64,000 bases of DNA from an uncultured Pseudohongiella sp. (GCA_951812965.1 OX638341.1:124001-188000), one strand, 5' to 3'; numbered from the stretch's first letter, positions 37,447-47,288 are shown. The notes: a model not told the origin generated them from the sequence alone. A program made the numbers and translations.

Positions 37447-38690
37447 TGAAACTGTGCGCCGAGCGCAAGAATTCCATTGTAGGAGATAATCACGGAGAAC
37501 AGGAATGCCAGTCCCAGTATCGCATTGAGGAAATAACCGGCCACGTGATTCTTCATCAATTCCCGGTTATTGACCATCAGTATAATCCCTACGATCACCA
37601 GAGGAAGAATAAATACATTGAAAACCTGCGTTAAGAGTTGCCCTCTGATCGGGTTGAATCCCAGAACGGGAATAGTAAGCGCGAGTATCGAGGCAATGCC
37701 GGTGACTATGCGAAACATCCGGGATTGCGTGTCCAGTTTTCCGGACCGGTAGTCCTCAATCAGCAATGGCGCGATCAACAGGCAGGGAAACACCGAGGAC
37801 AGGCCCGCGGCGAGTGTGCCGAAGAAGAAAACGGTTAGCGACAGCCTGCCGGCAATCGGTTCCAGCGCGCCCGCCATGTCCAGTACATCGGTGACGCTCT
37901 CGCCGTTGTTGTAGAGTGCGCCATGGGCCACGGCCATTACCGACCCGCTGATGATGAATACCAGCACTGCTGCCACGATTGCGTCTTTCTTTTGTTGAGC
38001 AAGATTTTCCCCGGTCCAGCCCTTGCCCTGGATAAACAGCGGCCGGGAAAGAAAAGTCGCCGACGCCATCGTGGTTCCCACGAACGCGGCGACCAGCGTC
38101 CGCCCTCCCTCTACTTGAGGAATGGTGGGTATCAGCCCCCTGGCTACTTCACCGGGCAATGGGTATACGAACACAAGCGACACCACGAACGAAAGGCCCA
38201 TGCAGGATACGAAGAGAACCAGTATTTTTTCGAACAGTGTGTAATTTCCCACCAGCAATATTGCGTACATGGCACCGATAATGACGGCGGCGATCGCGAT
38301 AACCGCAAAGTACTCGTGAGATGCGATCGCCGGCAGGTACAGAGCGGCAATCTCGAAGATGATATTCGACGAAATGCCGAGAATGCCTATTAGAGAGTTC
38401 CATTGGCCAAAGGTAACGCCGATGATGATGAGGATGGCGATCGGCTTGCCGAATTTCAGGTGTTTTCTGAAACTGTAGAGGGCGGTTTCTCCGGTAACCA
38501 GAGAGAAATTGCCGTAAGCATAGATGAGAGCCCCGGAAAAAAGGCAGCTAAGCAGCAAAACCCACAACAACTGCATCCCGAACGTACTTCCCGCAACGAT
38601 CATGGAAGTCACGCTGCCGGTGCCTACGGTGTACCCGATTGCGAAAAATCCGGGGCCAAAACTCAAAATGGCGCGGACCAGTCTATTCAT
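37443..38690 (-). CDS. Nramp-fold transporter lacking metal-binding motifs (copy 2)
   Basis: 415 residues with about 11 hydrophobic segments, related to the protein at 20490. TM1 reads GYTVGTGSVTSM (residues 19-30) in place of the DPGN motif, and TM6 reads GTTMASA (205-211) in place of MPH. SLVTGETALYSFRKHLK is shared with copy 1. It heads the PL17-gntK-edd operon, with a four-base GTGA overlap into PL17, so its substrate is probably tied to alginate breakdown. Divergent from PL6-1 across a 165-bp region with a dyad. Confidence 0.82.
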   Translation of the reverse strand: MNRLVRAILSFGPGFFAIGYTVGTGSVTSMIVAGSTFGMQLLWVLLLSCLFSGALIYAYGNFSLVTGETALYSFRKHLKFGKPIAILIIIGVTFGQWNSLIGILGISSNIIFEIAALYLPAIASHEYFAVIAIAAVIIGAMYAILLVGNYTLFEKILVLFVSCMGLSFVVSLVFVYPLPGEVARGLIPTIPQVEGGRTLVAAFVGTTMASATFLSRPLFIQGKGWTGENLAQQKKDAIVAAVLVFIISGSVMAVAHGALYNNGESVTDVLDMAGALEPIAGRLSLTVFFFGTLAAGLSSVFPCLLIAPLLIEDYRSGKLDTQSRMFRIVTGIASILALTIPVLGFNPIRGQLLTQVFNVFILPLVIVGIILMVNNRELMKNHVAGYFLNAILGLAFLFSVIISYNGILALGAQFQ

Positions 38691-38771
38691 TGCAACTCAA
38701 TCCATGCTTTATTTCAGTGGGCCATTTAAACCAATATTCAGACACATGTCACCCTCTATGATATTCCACTA

Positions 38772-38815
38772 CATTATAATTGGCATGACCGCTTGGTATA
38801 TGCCGACAAATAATG
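38772..38815. promoter_or_regulatory. Dyad in the divergent Nramp2 / PL6-1 promoter region
   Basis: CATTAT (38772-38777) and GGCAT (38782-38786) on the left mirror ATGCC (38800-38804) and ATAATG (38810-38815) on the right, giving a 44-bp imperfect inverted repeat. Inside it, TTGGCATGACCGC (38780) resembles the uronate operator TTGGTNNNACCAA at 7 of 10 fixed positions. A shared operator for both directions is plausible but not shown. Confidence 0.4.
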
Positions 38816-38855
38816 CATCATAGGAAATATCAACCAACCCTGACTCGGATGAATC

Positions 38856-41096
38856 ATGAAAATCAACGCAATATCGCGCCTGATCCCATTTGCCGTGATT
38901 GCAGCGCTGGTTTCCTGCGCGCCGAACGACGGTGCCCGACTCGTAAGAACCATGGAAGAATTCGATCAAGCCGTAGCCGCGCTGCAACCCGGTGACCAGA
39001 TCGTTCTCGCGAATGGGGTCTGGACCGACGTGGAATTCAGGCTCAAGGGGGAAGGTTTGCCGGACCAGCCGATCGAACTCAAGGCGGAAGAACCGGGCAA
39101 GGTGATCATTTCAGGTCAATCGAATCTCGGCATTTCCGGTGAGCACATCGTCGTTTCCGGTCTGGTGTTCAAGGATGGTTTCACACCAACCAGCGAAGTC
39201 ATCTCATTTCGGACGTCGGCGGACGAATTGGCCAACCATACCAGGGTGACCAATACCGTAATCGATAATTTCAGCAACCCGGAACGACATGTATCCGATA
39301 TATGGGTTTCCATATACGGCAAGAATAATCGATTCGACCACAATTCATTGCTGAACAAGGGCAACAGCGGAGTGACCCTGGCGGTAAGGTTGAACACGGA
39401 AGACAGCCTCGATAACGACCATGTAATCGAATACAACTACTTCGGCCCGCGGCAGATCCTGGGTTCAAACGGCGGCGAGACTTTGAGAATCGGTACCAGT
39501 CATTATTCCCGGGAATTTTCCAATACCCTGGTTCAATATAACTACTTCGACCGCACCAACGGCGAGCACGAGATTGTTTCGAACAAAGCCTGCGGTAATG
39601 TTTACCGGGGCAATGTGTTTTTCGAAAGCCAAGGCACCTTGACCATGCGTCACGGACATACCACGCTGGTTGAAAACAACTATTTTCTGGGTAATCGAAA
39701 GCCCAATACGGGCGGCATCCGAGTCATCAACGAATACCAGACGGTGCGGTACAACTACCTGTACGGACTTACGGGCCACCGCTTCCGCGGCGCGCTCGTC
39801 ATAATGAACGGCGTTCCCGACTCACCGCCAAACCGGTACAACCAGGTCGTCGATTCGGTAATGGACGGCAACATCGTCGTCGACAGCGACTACATTCAGT
39901 TGTGCGCTGGAAGCGACGAGGAGCGCTCGGCAGTCCCCATTGGCTCATCGATGCGAGACAACATCATTATGAGCAGAACCAATCTAGACCCATTCACCGT
40001 CTACGACGATATCTCCGGCATCAGTTTCGAGGGAAACGTGCTGAACGAGGAAGCCAGTGTCCCGATAAGCACCGGATTCAGCAAGGAACTTTATTCCGTG
40101 CTGGAAAACGATAACGGCTTGCGTGTTCCGGCCCAATCGCTGATTGATCGGATTTCGTTCGGCGAAGTCAGATTGCCCGTTACCAGGAAAGAGACGGGAG
40201 CGAGTTTCTATCCAAAGTCCGACGATGCGACCGAGTTTGAAAGTGGCGACACAATCGGCGTAGAGCCTGGCGTGGACACGGTCGTGCAAGCGTTGCGCAG
40301 CAGCGGTCCGGGCGACACTCTGGTGCTCAAGAACGGGGGTGAATACCTGATGACCAGATACGCCTATATCGATCATCCGGTCACGATCAAGACGGGCGAC
40401 GGTGAAAGAGCCGTTGTCCGATCCGAGAAATCGAGCTTTTTCATCATCGAAAACGGCGGCGCTCTGGAACTCGAAAATCTGTGGATGGACGGGGCGGCGT
40501 CACCCGACCTGGCGGGCAATAACGTAGTCAGTACCAGCCGGTATTCGATGAACCGTAACTATTCCCTGTCCGTTCGAAACAGCAGGATTACCAACCTTGA
40601 TGTGAACCGCAACTTTGATTTTCTCAAGGTCTACATGAGCACTTTCGCAGATTCTATCGAGATCCTCGATACGGAGATGAGCAACATTACCGGGTCGGTC
40701 CTGTCCCTGGACAAGGAAACAGACGATCTGGGCATTTACAACGTCGAAAATGTCAGTATACAAGGCAGCAGATTTACGGATATTCAAGGCGCGGTAGCAA
40801 GTATCTACCGCGGCGGCACAGACGAAAGCACGTTCGGGCCGATAGTCGTCATCAAAGGAAACGAGTTCACCAATACCGGACTCGGCGCGCAGAACAAGTC
40901 TGGAGCTTCACTCAAGTTTCACGGCGTTCAAAATCTGCGTATCTCGGACTCGAACTGGAGTAACAGCGCCCCACTTGAGTTATTCCTGACCAATGGCGAG
41001 CCGATCACGTTGATCGAAAATCTCGTGATGACGAATACCGGCAAGATACGCGCGAATAACGACGAATTCACTATTGGAAATGTCGTGTACCAGTAG
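38856..41096 (+). CDS. Alginate lyase, PL6 family, lipoprotein (PL6-1)
   Basis: 746 residues. Lipobox ALVSC (Cys21) after a short signal peptide. N-terminal parallel beta-helix of the chondroitinase-B/PL6 fold with ISGQSNLGISGEHIVVSGL, YGKNNRFDHN and the active site EIVSNK (Lys244) and LTMRHG (Arg265, His266), plus NGGETLRIG for calcium. A second beta-helix follows from about residue 465. Two-helix proteins of this size include exolytic PL6 enzymes of the AlyGC type. It starts the plus-strand run PL6-1, TonB receptor 3, PL6-2, eda. Confidence 0.94.
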   Translation: MKINAISRLIPFAVIAALVSCAPNDGARLVRTMEEFDQAVAALQPGDQIVLANGVWTDVEFRLKGEGLPDQPIELKAEEPGKVIISGQSNLGISGEHIVVSGLVFKDGFTPTSEVISFRTSADELANHTRVTNTVIDNFSNPERHVSDIWVSIYGKNNRFDHNSLLNKGNSGVTLAVRLNTEDSLDNDHVIEYNYFGPRQILGSNGGETLRIGTSHYSREFSNTLVQYNYFDRTNGEHEIVSNKACGNVYRGNVFFESQGTLTMRHGHTTLVENNYFLGNRKPNTGGIRVINEYQTVRYNYLYGLTGHRFRGALVIMNGVPDSPPNRYNQVVDSVMDGNIVVDSDYIQLCAGSDEERSAVPIGSSMRDNIIMSRTNLDPFTVYDDISGISFEGNVLNEEASVPISTGFSKELYSVLENDNGLRVPAQSLIDRISFGEVRLPVTRKETGASFYPKSDDATEFESGDTIGVEPGVDTVVQALRSSGPGDTLVLKNGGEYLMTRYAYIDHPVTIKTGDGERAVVRSEKSSFFIIENGGALELENLWMDGAASPDLAGNNVVSTSRYSMNRNYSLSVRNSRITNLDVNRNFDFLKVYMSTFADSIEILDTEMSNITGSVLSLDKETDDLGIYNVENVSIQGSRFTDIQGAVASIYRGGTDESTFGPIVVIKGNEFTNTGLGAQNKSGASLKFHGVQNLRISDSNWSNSAPLELFLTNGEPITLIENLVMTNTGKIRANNDEFTIGNVVYQ

Positions 41097-41107
41097 CGGG
41101 GCGCCGG

Positions 41108-41138
41108 CCGGTGCTCCGAAGACTATACGGAGCGCCGG
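41108..41138 (+). promoter_or_regulatory. Hairpin after PL6-1
   Basis: CCGGTGCTCCG (41108-41118) pairs with CGGAGCGCCGG (41128-41138), 11 bp with one G-U. No T-run follows, so it may be an RNA-stability or attenuation element between PL6-1 and the receptor gene rather than a full terminator. Confidence 0.5.
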
Positions 41139-41185
41139 TACTGTGCTTCCGATTGACACTGATCTGGAATAGTGGCAATGTCGGA

Positions 41186-41198
41186 TTGGAGTTACCGA
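41186..41198 (+). promoter_or_regulatory. Degenerate uronate operator before TonB receptor 3
   Basis: TTGGAGTTACCGA matches TTGGTNNNACCAA at 8 of 10 fixed positions and lies 33 bases upstream of the receptor ATG, closer than at receptors 1 and 2. The adjoining GTAATACC is also seen in the receptor 2 module. A weak-affinity site is possible. Confidence 0.35.
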
Positions 41199-41231
41199 TT
41201 TGTAATACCAAACACTCCCGGGAGGCCCAAC

Positions 41232-44200
41232 ATGCGCACTACTAATGATTTTACCCTGCGGCGTTCGTCACTGTTACTTGCGCTATGCGCGCCAACCCTG
41301 TTGCCAGCGACCGCGGCTCTCGCCCAGCAGGCCGAAAGCGCCGAACTCATTGAGGAGATCGTCGTTACCGGCGTGCGGCGCGATATCCAGAATTCCATCC
41401 AGCTCAAGCGCAACTCGACCGAGATCGTCGATGGACTGAACGCCGATGAAATCGGCGCGCTGCCGGCACTGTCGATCGGCGAGGCGCTGGAGATCATTAC
41501 GGGCGCCGCGACCCACCGTGAGAACGGAGGCGCCTCCGAGGTCGCCGTCCGGGGCCTGGGACCCTACCTGGGCAATACGGTCGTGAACTTTCGCGAGTCG
41601 ACCAACGGCAGCGGCAACCGCGCGGTGAACTTCAGTATCTTTCCTTCGGAGTTGTTCAATTCCGTCGCTATTCATAAAACCCAGTCCGCGAGCTATATCG
41701 AAGGCTCTGTCAGTGGCCAGGTACAGCTAAGCACCAGGCGGCCGATCGATTACGGCGAACAGCGCGTGCAATTCAGCCTCAAGGGTTCGCAACATCCCGA
41801 CGACAAGAACATCATCGGCCAGGATAACGGTTACCGCGGCACCGCCAGCTACATCAATTCATGGGAAGTCGAGGGCCTGGGCAGGATCGGCATTTCCGTC
41901 GGCGGGCAAAAGCGCGACGATTCGAATCCCGAGGCGGAAGCGACGCACACCACCGGCGGCGGGCGGTTCGAGGCCTGTGTGCTGGAATCGTTCGACGCCT
42001 TTGCACAGCCGCTGGATACATCCGGCCGCTGCGATGAAAACGGCAGCAATCCCGATCTGAGCAACGACCAGCTTCAGGACCTGATCGATTCCGACCCCGC
42101 TTATAACAGCGTCGAAGACATTCCGTTCGCCTATATTCCCCGTGACCGCACTTTCCGGCGCAACACGACGGACGATGACCGTCAGGCCCTGTTCGGAGCG
42201 TTCCAGTGGCAGCCGAACGATGATTGGGATGTCTTCGTGGATTTTCAGCAGTCCGAACGGGACCAGAAGGAACTGCGCCAGGATCTTCAGTTCGGATCGA
42301 CCCAGAATAATTTGACAAACCTCGTTTCCAACCCGCATACGGGGCTCTTGCAACGATTCACCACCGATACCGATATCCGATCCAATACCACGGACTTCAC
42401 ACGCTTCGAAGAGTACCAGGGCGCCGGACTTAACATTGCCTGGCAAGCCACGGACAGCCTGGAAATCGCATTCGACGCGGCATTCGCGGATACCATGCGC
42501 ACCGAGACGGACGTCGAGGTTCGCATGGCCGCGAACGAGGTTTTGATCACCGACCCCGACAATACTTCGAGCAGGGAAGAGTTCCTGGTCAGTTTCGATG
42601 TGAATGCGCCCGGCACGGATGGACTTACGCTGCCCACGATTCTCTGCACGGATGGCAGCAGTTCTTGCGATCCGGATTCGCTGCTGGATTTCGACATCAC
42701 CGATCCTCGCTATTTCACCGCCCGCGACCGTGCGCGAATTCGCGCCAGGCAGCAGATTCGCGAGCATACGATCGACGCTTACAGACTGGACCTGAACTGG
42801 GACACCGACTCCCTGGGCTTCGTCAACAACGTGCAGGCGGGCGTCCGCTCTTCCACGCTTACGTATCGCACGTTTGGCGGCAATCGCAACGACGACGGTT
42901 TCAGCCTGTTCGAGGACGAGGACTTTGACGGAGTTCCCGGCGGGACCTCCAGCACTCCTGAATCCCGTGCAGCCGTCTTCAATGCAGCCAATAACTGCGG
43001 TCAGTCCAGCTTCCCGGAGCCCGGCTTCCTGTCGGAATCCAGGGGCGGCAAAGACCTGGTCACGGTCGCGAGCGGTATCGGCACCGGCACCGGATGGGCG
43101 ACTTTCGATCACGGCTGTCTGCTCGATGAACTGACCGCGAATTACGGCGGCAGATCCGCGATCGGCTTCCAGAACGGAATCCAGACCAACAGTATCGACC
43201 TGACCGAAGATACGACGGCTCTCTACGTGCAGGCCAATTACGAGTCGGAAATGTCCGGCAGGCCTGTCCGCGGCAATTTCGGCCTGCGAATCGTCGACAC
43301 GGAAGTTGCATCGATCGGATACCGAACCCCGCTGACCGTCGTACAGCAGGACGGCCTGTTTTTCGTCGAGCAGCAATCGGGCTCGGACTACGAGACAGTA
43401 CTGCAGACCAACAGCTATACGGAAGTCTTGCCCAGCATGACTTTCATCATGGATCTCAATCCCGATTGGGTATTCCGGGCCGGTGTATTCAAGGGCATAT
43501 CGCGTCCTGATCCGCACTCCTACGGAAACAGCCGCGCAATCAGCACCAATGACTCCGACGACCCGGACTCCGGTTACGCCAGCCTGGCGGAAGCGGTGCA
43601 AGGCATCGGCGCACCGGGCAACCCGAAACTGGAGCCGCTGCCTTCCTGGAATCTGGACGTCGGACTGGAGTGGTACGCCAACGAAGATACGATGCTGGCG
43701 GGCGGCGTCTACTGGAAGCGGTTTCAGGGCGCATTCGTAAATGCCTACCAGCAGGAAGACTTCCTGATCGATGGAAATACGGTCAGCGGCACCGTCAGGA
43801 CCACCCAGGTTTCCGATGAAACGAGCGACCTCACTGGCCTTGAATTCACCGCCACGCACTCCTTTGACTATCTCGAAGGATTTCTCGGCGGCTTCGGCGC
43901 GAAGTTCAGCTATAACTATGCGGATTCGGATTTTGAATTCGAAGACGGTCACGGCGGAGACGGAGTCGCCTTCGACTCCAACGGCAATCCGACTCCACTC
44001 CTGGGCCTGTTGCCGCCGGCCGGGCTATGGGGGCTGTCTCGCCATACCAGCGCAACACAGGTTTACTGGCAAAACGATCGCTTTAACGCGCAGGCGATCT
44101 ACAAGGCGCGTTCCCAGTATTTCCAGGGTTACGGTCGCGACACCGGCGCACGAATTCGATATGTGGACGACTACAATACGCTCGACCTGCGCTTGAGATA

Positions 44201-44348
44201 CGATATCACCGACGAGATTCAGCTCTCGCTGGAAGGTATCAACTTGCTGAGCGAGCCGCGTGTCGATTTTCGCGGCCTGGATGGCGAGGTCGTTCAAACC
44301 CTCGAGTATGGTCCCCGTGTATTCGCCGGCGTCACAGCAAGGTTTTAA
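41232..44348 (+). CDS. TonB-dependent receptor 3, in the alginate lyase cluster
   Basis: 1038 residues from the ATG at 41232, with GGGAGG seven bases before it. Signal peptide ends near PATAALAQQ. Plug features: EEIVVTGVRRDIQNSIQLKR, LNADEIGALPALSIGEALE, EVAVRGLGPYLGNTVVNF. The barrel ends in RVFAGVTARF with the terminal Phe. It sits between the two PL6 genes and 12 bases before PL6-2, so it is the best candidate for the outer-membrane alginate-oligomer importer. There is no SusD-like partner, as expected outside Bacteroidota. Confidence 0.94.
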   Translation: MRTTNDFTLRRSSLLLALCAPTLLPATAALAQQAESAELIEEIVVTGVRRDIQNSIQLKRNSTEIVDGLNADEIGALPALSIGEALEIITGAATHRENGGASEVAVRGLGPYLGNTVVNFRESTNGSGNRAVNFSIFPSELFNSVAIHKTQSASYIEGSVSGQVQLSTRRPIDYGEQRVQFSLKGSQHPDDKNIIGQDNGYRGTASYINSWEVEGLGRIGISVGGQKRDDSNPEAEATHTTGGGRFEACVLESFDAFAQPLDTSGRCDENGSNPDLSNDQLQDLIDSDPAYNSVEDIPFAYIPRDRTFRRNTTDDDRQALFGAFQWQPNDDWDVFVDFQQSERDQKELRQDLQFGSTQNNLTNLVSNPHTGLLQRFTTDTDIRSNTTDFTRFEEYQGAGLNIAWQATDSLEIAFDAAFADTMRTETDVEVRMAANEVLITDPDNTSSREEFLVSFDVNAPGTDGLTLPTILCTDGSSSCDPDSLLDFDITDPRYFTARDRARIRARQQIREHTIDAYRLDLNWDTDSLGFVNNVQAGVRSSTLTYRTFGGNRNDDGFSLFEDEDFDGVPGGTSSTPESRAAVFNAANNCGQSSFPEPGFLSESRGGKDLVTVASGIGTGTGWATFDHGCLLDELTANYGGRSAIGFQNGIQTNSIDLTEDTTALYVQANYESEMSGRPVRGNFGLRIVDTEVASIGYRTPLTVVQQDGLFFVEQQSGSDYETVLQTNSYTEVLPSMTFIMDLNPDWVFRAGVFKGISRPDPHSYGNSRAISTNDSDDPDSGYASLAEAVQGIGAPGNPKLEPLPSWNLDVGLEWYANEDTMLAGGVYWKRFQGAFVNAYQQEDFLIDGNTVSGTVRTTQVSDETSDLTGLEFTATHSFDYLEGFLGGFGAKFSYNYADSDFEFEDGHGGDGVAFDSNGNPTPLLGLLPPAGLWGLSRHTSATQVYWQNDRFNAQAIYKARSQYFQGYGRDTGARIRYVDDYNTLDLRLRYDITDEIQLSLEGINLLSEPRVDFRGLDGEVVQTLEYGPRVFAGVTARF

Positions 44349-44360
44349 GTTGGGAAATCG

Positions 44361-46556
44361 ATGATTCGCATTACGCTGACCGTACTGACTTTCGTACTGA
44401 GCCAGACCGGGTTTGCCGAGACACTGCTCGTCAGCACGCAGGAAGAGTACGAAAATGCCGTCGAGGCTTTGGAGCCCGGCGACACGATCGTACTCGCTAA
44501 CGGCGAATGGCGGGATTTCGAGATTCTCTTCACGGGAACAGGAGAACCCGACAATCCCATCACGCTCACGGCCGAGACCAAGGGCGAAGTCTTCATTACG
44601 GGGCAGTCGAACCTGCGGATTGCCGGGGAGTACCTCGTCGTCTCCGGACTGGTGTTTCGCGACGGCTACACACCCACCAACACGGTGATCTCGTTCCGGC
44701 GCACCCGGGGCGACCTGGCGTATCACTCGCGCGTGACCGAGACTGTCATCGACCACTTCAACAACCCGGAACGTCAGGAAACCGATTTCTGGGTCATGAT
44801 GTACGGCAAAAACAACCGCTTCGACCACAACCACCTGGTGGGCAAGAGCAACGCCGGAGTAACGATGGCGGTGCGACTGGACAGCGAGGAAAGTCAGCAA
44901 AACCGTCACCGCATCGACCATAATTACTTCGGGCCCCGACCGGTTCTCGGCTCCAACGGCGGCGAGACCTTGAGGATTGGCACCAGCCAGTATTCCCTGA
45001 CCGACTCATTGACCGTGGTCGAGAACAACTTTTTCGACCGGTGCAACGGGGAACTCGAAATAATTTCGATCAAGTCCGGGAGCAATACGTTGCGGGGCAA
45101 CCTTTTCGTTGAATCGCGCGGCACCCTCACATTCCGGCACGGCAACGGCAATCTGGTGGAGAACAACGTATTCCTGGGCAACGGCGTGGATCACACCGGC
45201 GGCATTCGCGTCATCAACTTCGACCAGATCGTGCGCAACAACTACCTCCACGGGCTGACGGGCCACCGTTTCGGCGGCGCCTTCGTGGTCATGAACGGCG
45301 TGCCGGACTCGCCGATCAACCGTTACTTCCAGGTCGACAACGCATTGATCGAGAACAACACGATCATCGACAGCGACCACATAGAACTTGCGGCGGGCAG
45401 CGACGAGGAACGTTCGGCGACGCCGGTCAACAGCGTGTTCAGATCGAACCTGATCCATAACGAAGACCGGCGCAACATCGTAACGGTGCATGACGACATC
45501 AGCGGCATCGAATTCCGCGCGAACGCGCTCAACGGAGTCGAAGATTCACCGCTCGCTGACGGCTTCGATAATTCCGGATTTGAACTTCGCAGGGCAGCCA
45601 ACGGTCTGCTGTATCCCGTGGACGAGGCGCTTGCCGATGCGGGTGTGTCCCGGGACCTTCAAGTTCTTGACCGGTCGAATACCGGCGTATCCTGGTATCC
45701 CAAGCCCGGTCCGGACAACCGCTTCGATACCGGCGATACCATCGAGATCGAACCCGGTCTGGATACGCTTACTGATGCGGCTGCCGGCGCGGATGCCGGC
45801 GATGTAATCACCATGGCGCCGGGCGAGTATCTGGTAACGAAGACTATCGTCGTGGACTGCCCGCTAACGTTTCAGGCCGCCGCGGGGACGGCTACCGTCG
45901 AGTTTGAGCGCACCGCATTGTTCGAACTTGTCGACGACGGCAGCCTGAAACTGGATGGCGTAACAATTTCCGGAAGGGCGGCGCCCGATGTTGCCGGGAA
46001 TTCCGCCATTCGAACCAGCAGGTATTCGATGCTGAACAATTTCATTCTGATTGTCAGGAACGCGACCGTTGAGGATCTCAACACGAATCATTCCTTCAAT
46101 TTCTTTACCTCTTCGAAACACACCTTTGCTGACCGGATCGAAATTGCCGACTCGAGTTTCAGCGATATCACAGGGCACATTCTCCCGTTGAACAGGGAAA
46201 TCGACGACCTTGGTCTCTACAATGGCGAATACATTTCGATCACCGGGTCGAGTTTCCGTAACATCGAAGGCGCCGTGGCCGACATCTACCGGGGCGGGAC
46301 CGACGAAAGCACTTTCGGCCCGCACTTCGAATTACGGTCTTCGTCACTGGAGTCGGTGGGCATTGGGTCGCGTAACAAGTCGGAAGCATCGGTCCGGCTA
46401 CACGGGGTGCAGGATACGAATATTGTCGATAACGAGTTTGCAGACAGTCAGCCGGTGCGCGTGACTCATATTGTCGGCGAGCCGGTTACCATGATGTCGC
46501 GAAACCGGTTTATCGAAACGCCGGAACCGCATATGATCGAATTTGTAGCGCAATAG
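44361..46556 (+). CDS. Alginate lyase, PL6 family, secreted (PL6-2)
   Basis: 731 residues, paralogous along its whole length to PL6-1 (same two beta-helix layout). It has a Sec signal peptide ending LSQTGFAE without a lipobox Cys, so it is soluble in the periplasm or exported. Active site: EIISIK (Lys238) and LTFRHG (Arg259, His260). The residue before Lys is Ile, where PL6-1 and most PL6 proteins have Asn. It starts 12 bases after the receptor stop and precedes eda. Confidence 0.93.
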   Translation: MIRITLTVLTFVLSQTGFAETLLVSTQEEYENAVEALEPGDTIVLANGEWRDFEILFTGTGEPDNPITLTAETKGEVFITGQSNLRIAGEYLVVSGLVFRDGYTPTNTVISFRRTRGDLAYHSRVTETVIDHFNNPERQETDFWVMMYGKNNRFDHNHLVGKSNAGVTMAVRLDSEESQQNRHRIDHNYFGPRPVLGSNGGETLRIGTSQYSLTDSLTVVENNFFDRCNGELEIISIKSGSNTLRGNLFVESRGTLTFRHGNGNLVENNVFLGNGVDHTGGIRVINFDQIVRNNYLHGLTGHRFGGAFVVMNGVPDSPINRYFQVDNALIENNTIIDSDHIELAAGSDEERSATPVNSVFRSNLIHNEDRRNIVTVHDDISGIEFRANALNGVEDSPLADGFDNSGFELRRAANGLLYPVDEALADAGVSRDLQVLDRSNTGVSWYPKPGPDNRFDTGDTIEIEPGLDTLTDAAAGADAGDVITMAPGEYLVTKTIVVDCPLTFQAAAGTATVEFERTALFELVDDGSLKLDGVTISGRAAPDVAGNSAIRTSRYSMLNNFILIVRNATVEDLNTNHSFNFFTSSKHTFADRIEIADSSFSDITGHILPLNREIDDLGLYNGEYISITGSSFRNIEGAVADIYRGGTDESTFGPHFELRSSSLESVGIGSRNKSEASVRLHGVQDTNIVDNEFADSQPVRVTHIVGEPVTMMSRNRFIETPEPHMIEFVAQ

Positions 46557-46622
46557 TCCGACAGACACTCTCCTTTTCTCGTAAGCGAACGGCTGAATCA
46601 TCCGCCGCAGGCCTGTAGCAAG

Positions 46623-47273
46623 ATGAAAGATAGAATTGCCAGTTTGCTACAACAGACGCCGCTGATCGCCCTCGTCCAGGCGGACGACACGGACACGGCT
46701 GTCTGCACTTCACGAGCCCTCGCGGCCGGCGGCATATCCATCATCGAAGTGCTGTTCCGCACCGATGCCGCGCTCGATTGCCTCAGTGCAGTCGCACGGG
46801 AAGTTCCCGAGGCGATCGCTGGCGCGGGCACGGTATTATCGGCCGCGCAGGCCGAAGTGGCGCTTGATGCGGGAGCGAAATTCATTGTTTCGCCAGGGCT
46901 CGACGAAGGCGTGGTCGGCGTGGCCCGGTCTGAGGGAGTGCCGGTCTATCCCGGCGTCTGTACGGCGACCGAATTGCAACGCGCACACAATCTCGGTCTG
47001 GATACCGTCAAGTTCTTTCCGGCTTCGGTGGCCGGAGGCGTACCCGCGCTCAAGGCTTTGTCGAGCGTATTCCGATCGATGCGCTTCATCCCCACCGGAG
47101 GCGTTTCTCCCGGCAATCTTGCCGATTTCCTTGCAATCCCAGCCGTCCTCGCCTGCGGCGGAAGCTGGCTGACGCCCGCAAGCCTGATCCGGGATCGCGA
47201 TTTCGAAGGCATCGGCAGGCTGGCCAGAGAAGCTGTGTCCATTGCGGAAAAAGCGCGACAAAACAAGAAGTAA
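46623..47273 (+). CDS. eda: KDPG aldolase (Eda)
   Basis: 216 residues. Class I aldolase splitting 2-keto-3-deoxy-6-phosphogluconate into pyruvate and glyceraldehyde-3-phosphate. The catalytic Glu lies in SIIEVLFRT, the phosphate/GAGTVL strand is present, and the Schiff-base Lys is in TVKFFPAS. FIPTGGVSP follows. Last gene of the plus-strand alginate run, 66 bases after PL6-2; it closes the pathway fed by KdgK (10962) and Edd (32760). Confidence 0.96.
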   Translation: MKDRIASLLQQTPLIALVQADDTDTAVCTSRALAAGGISIIEVLFRTDAALDCLSAVAREVPEAIAGAGTVLSAAQAEVALDAGAKFIVSPGLDEGVVGVARSEGVPVYPGVCTATELQRAHNLGLDTVKFFPASVAGGVPALKALSSVFRSMRFIPTGGVSPGNLADFLAIPAVLACGGSWLTPASLIRDRDFEGIGRLAREAVSIAEKARQNKK

Positions 47274-47288
47274 ACCAAGGTCACACAG

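Noticed and set aside
41859-43952. 697-codon open frame on the minus strand
   Set aside because: It is the antisense shadow of TonB receptor 3, with no family features; the plus frame has signal peptide, plug and barrel signatures.
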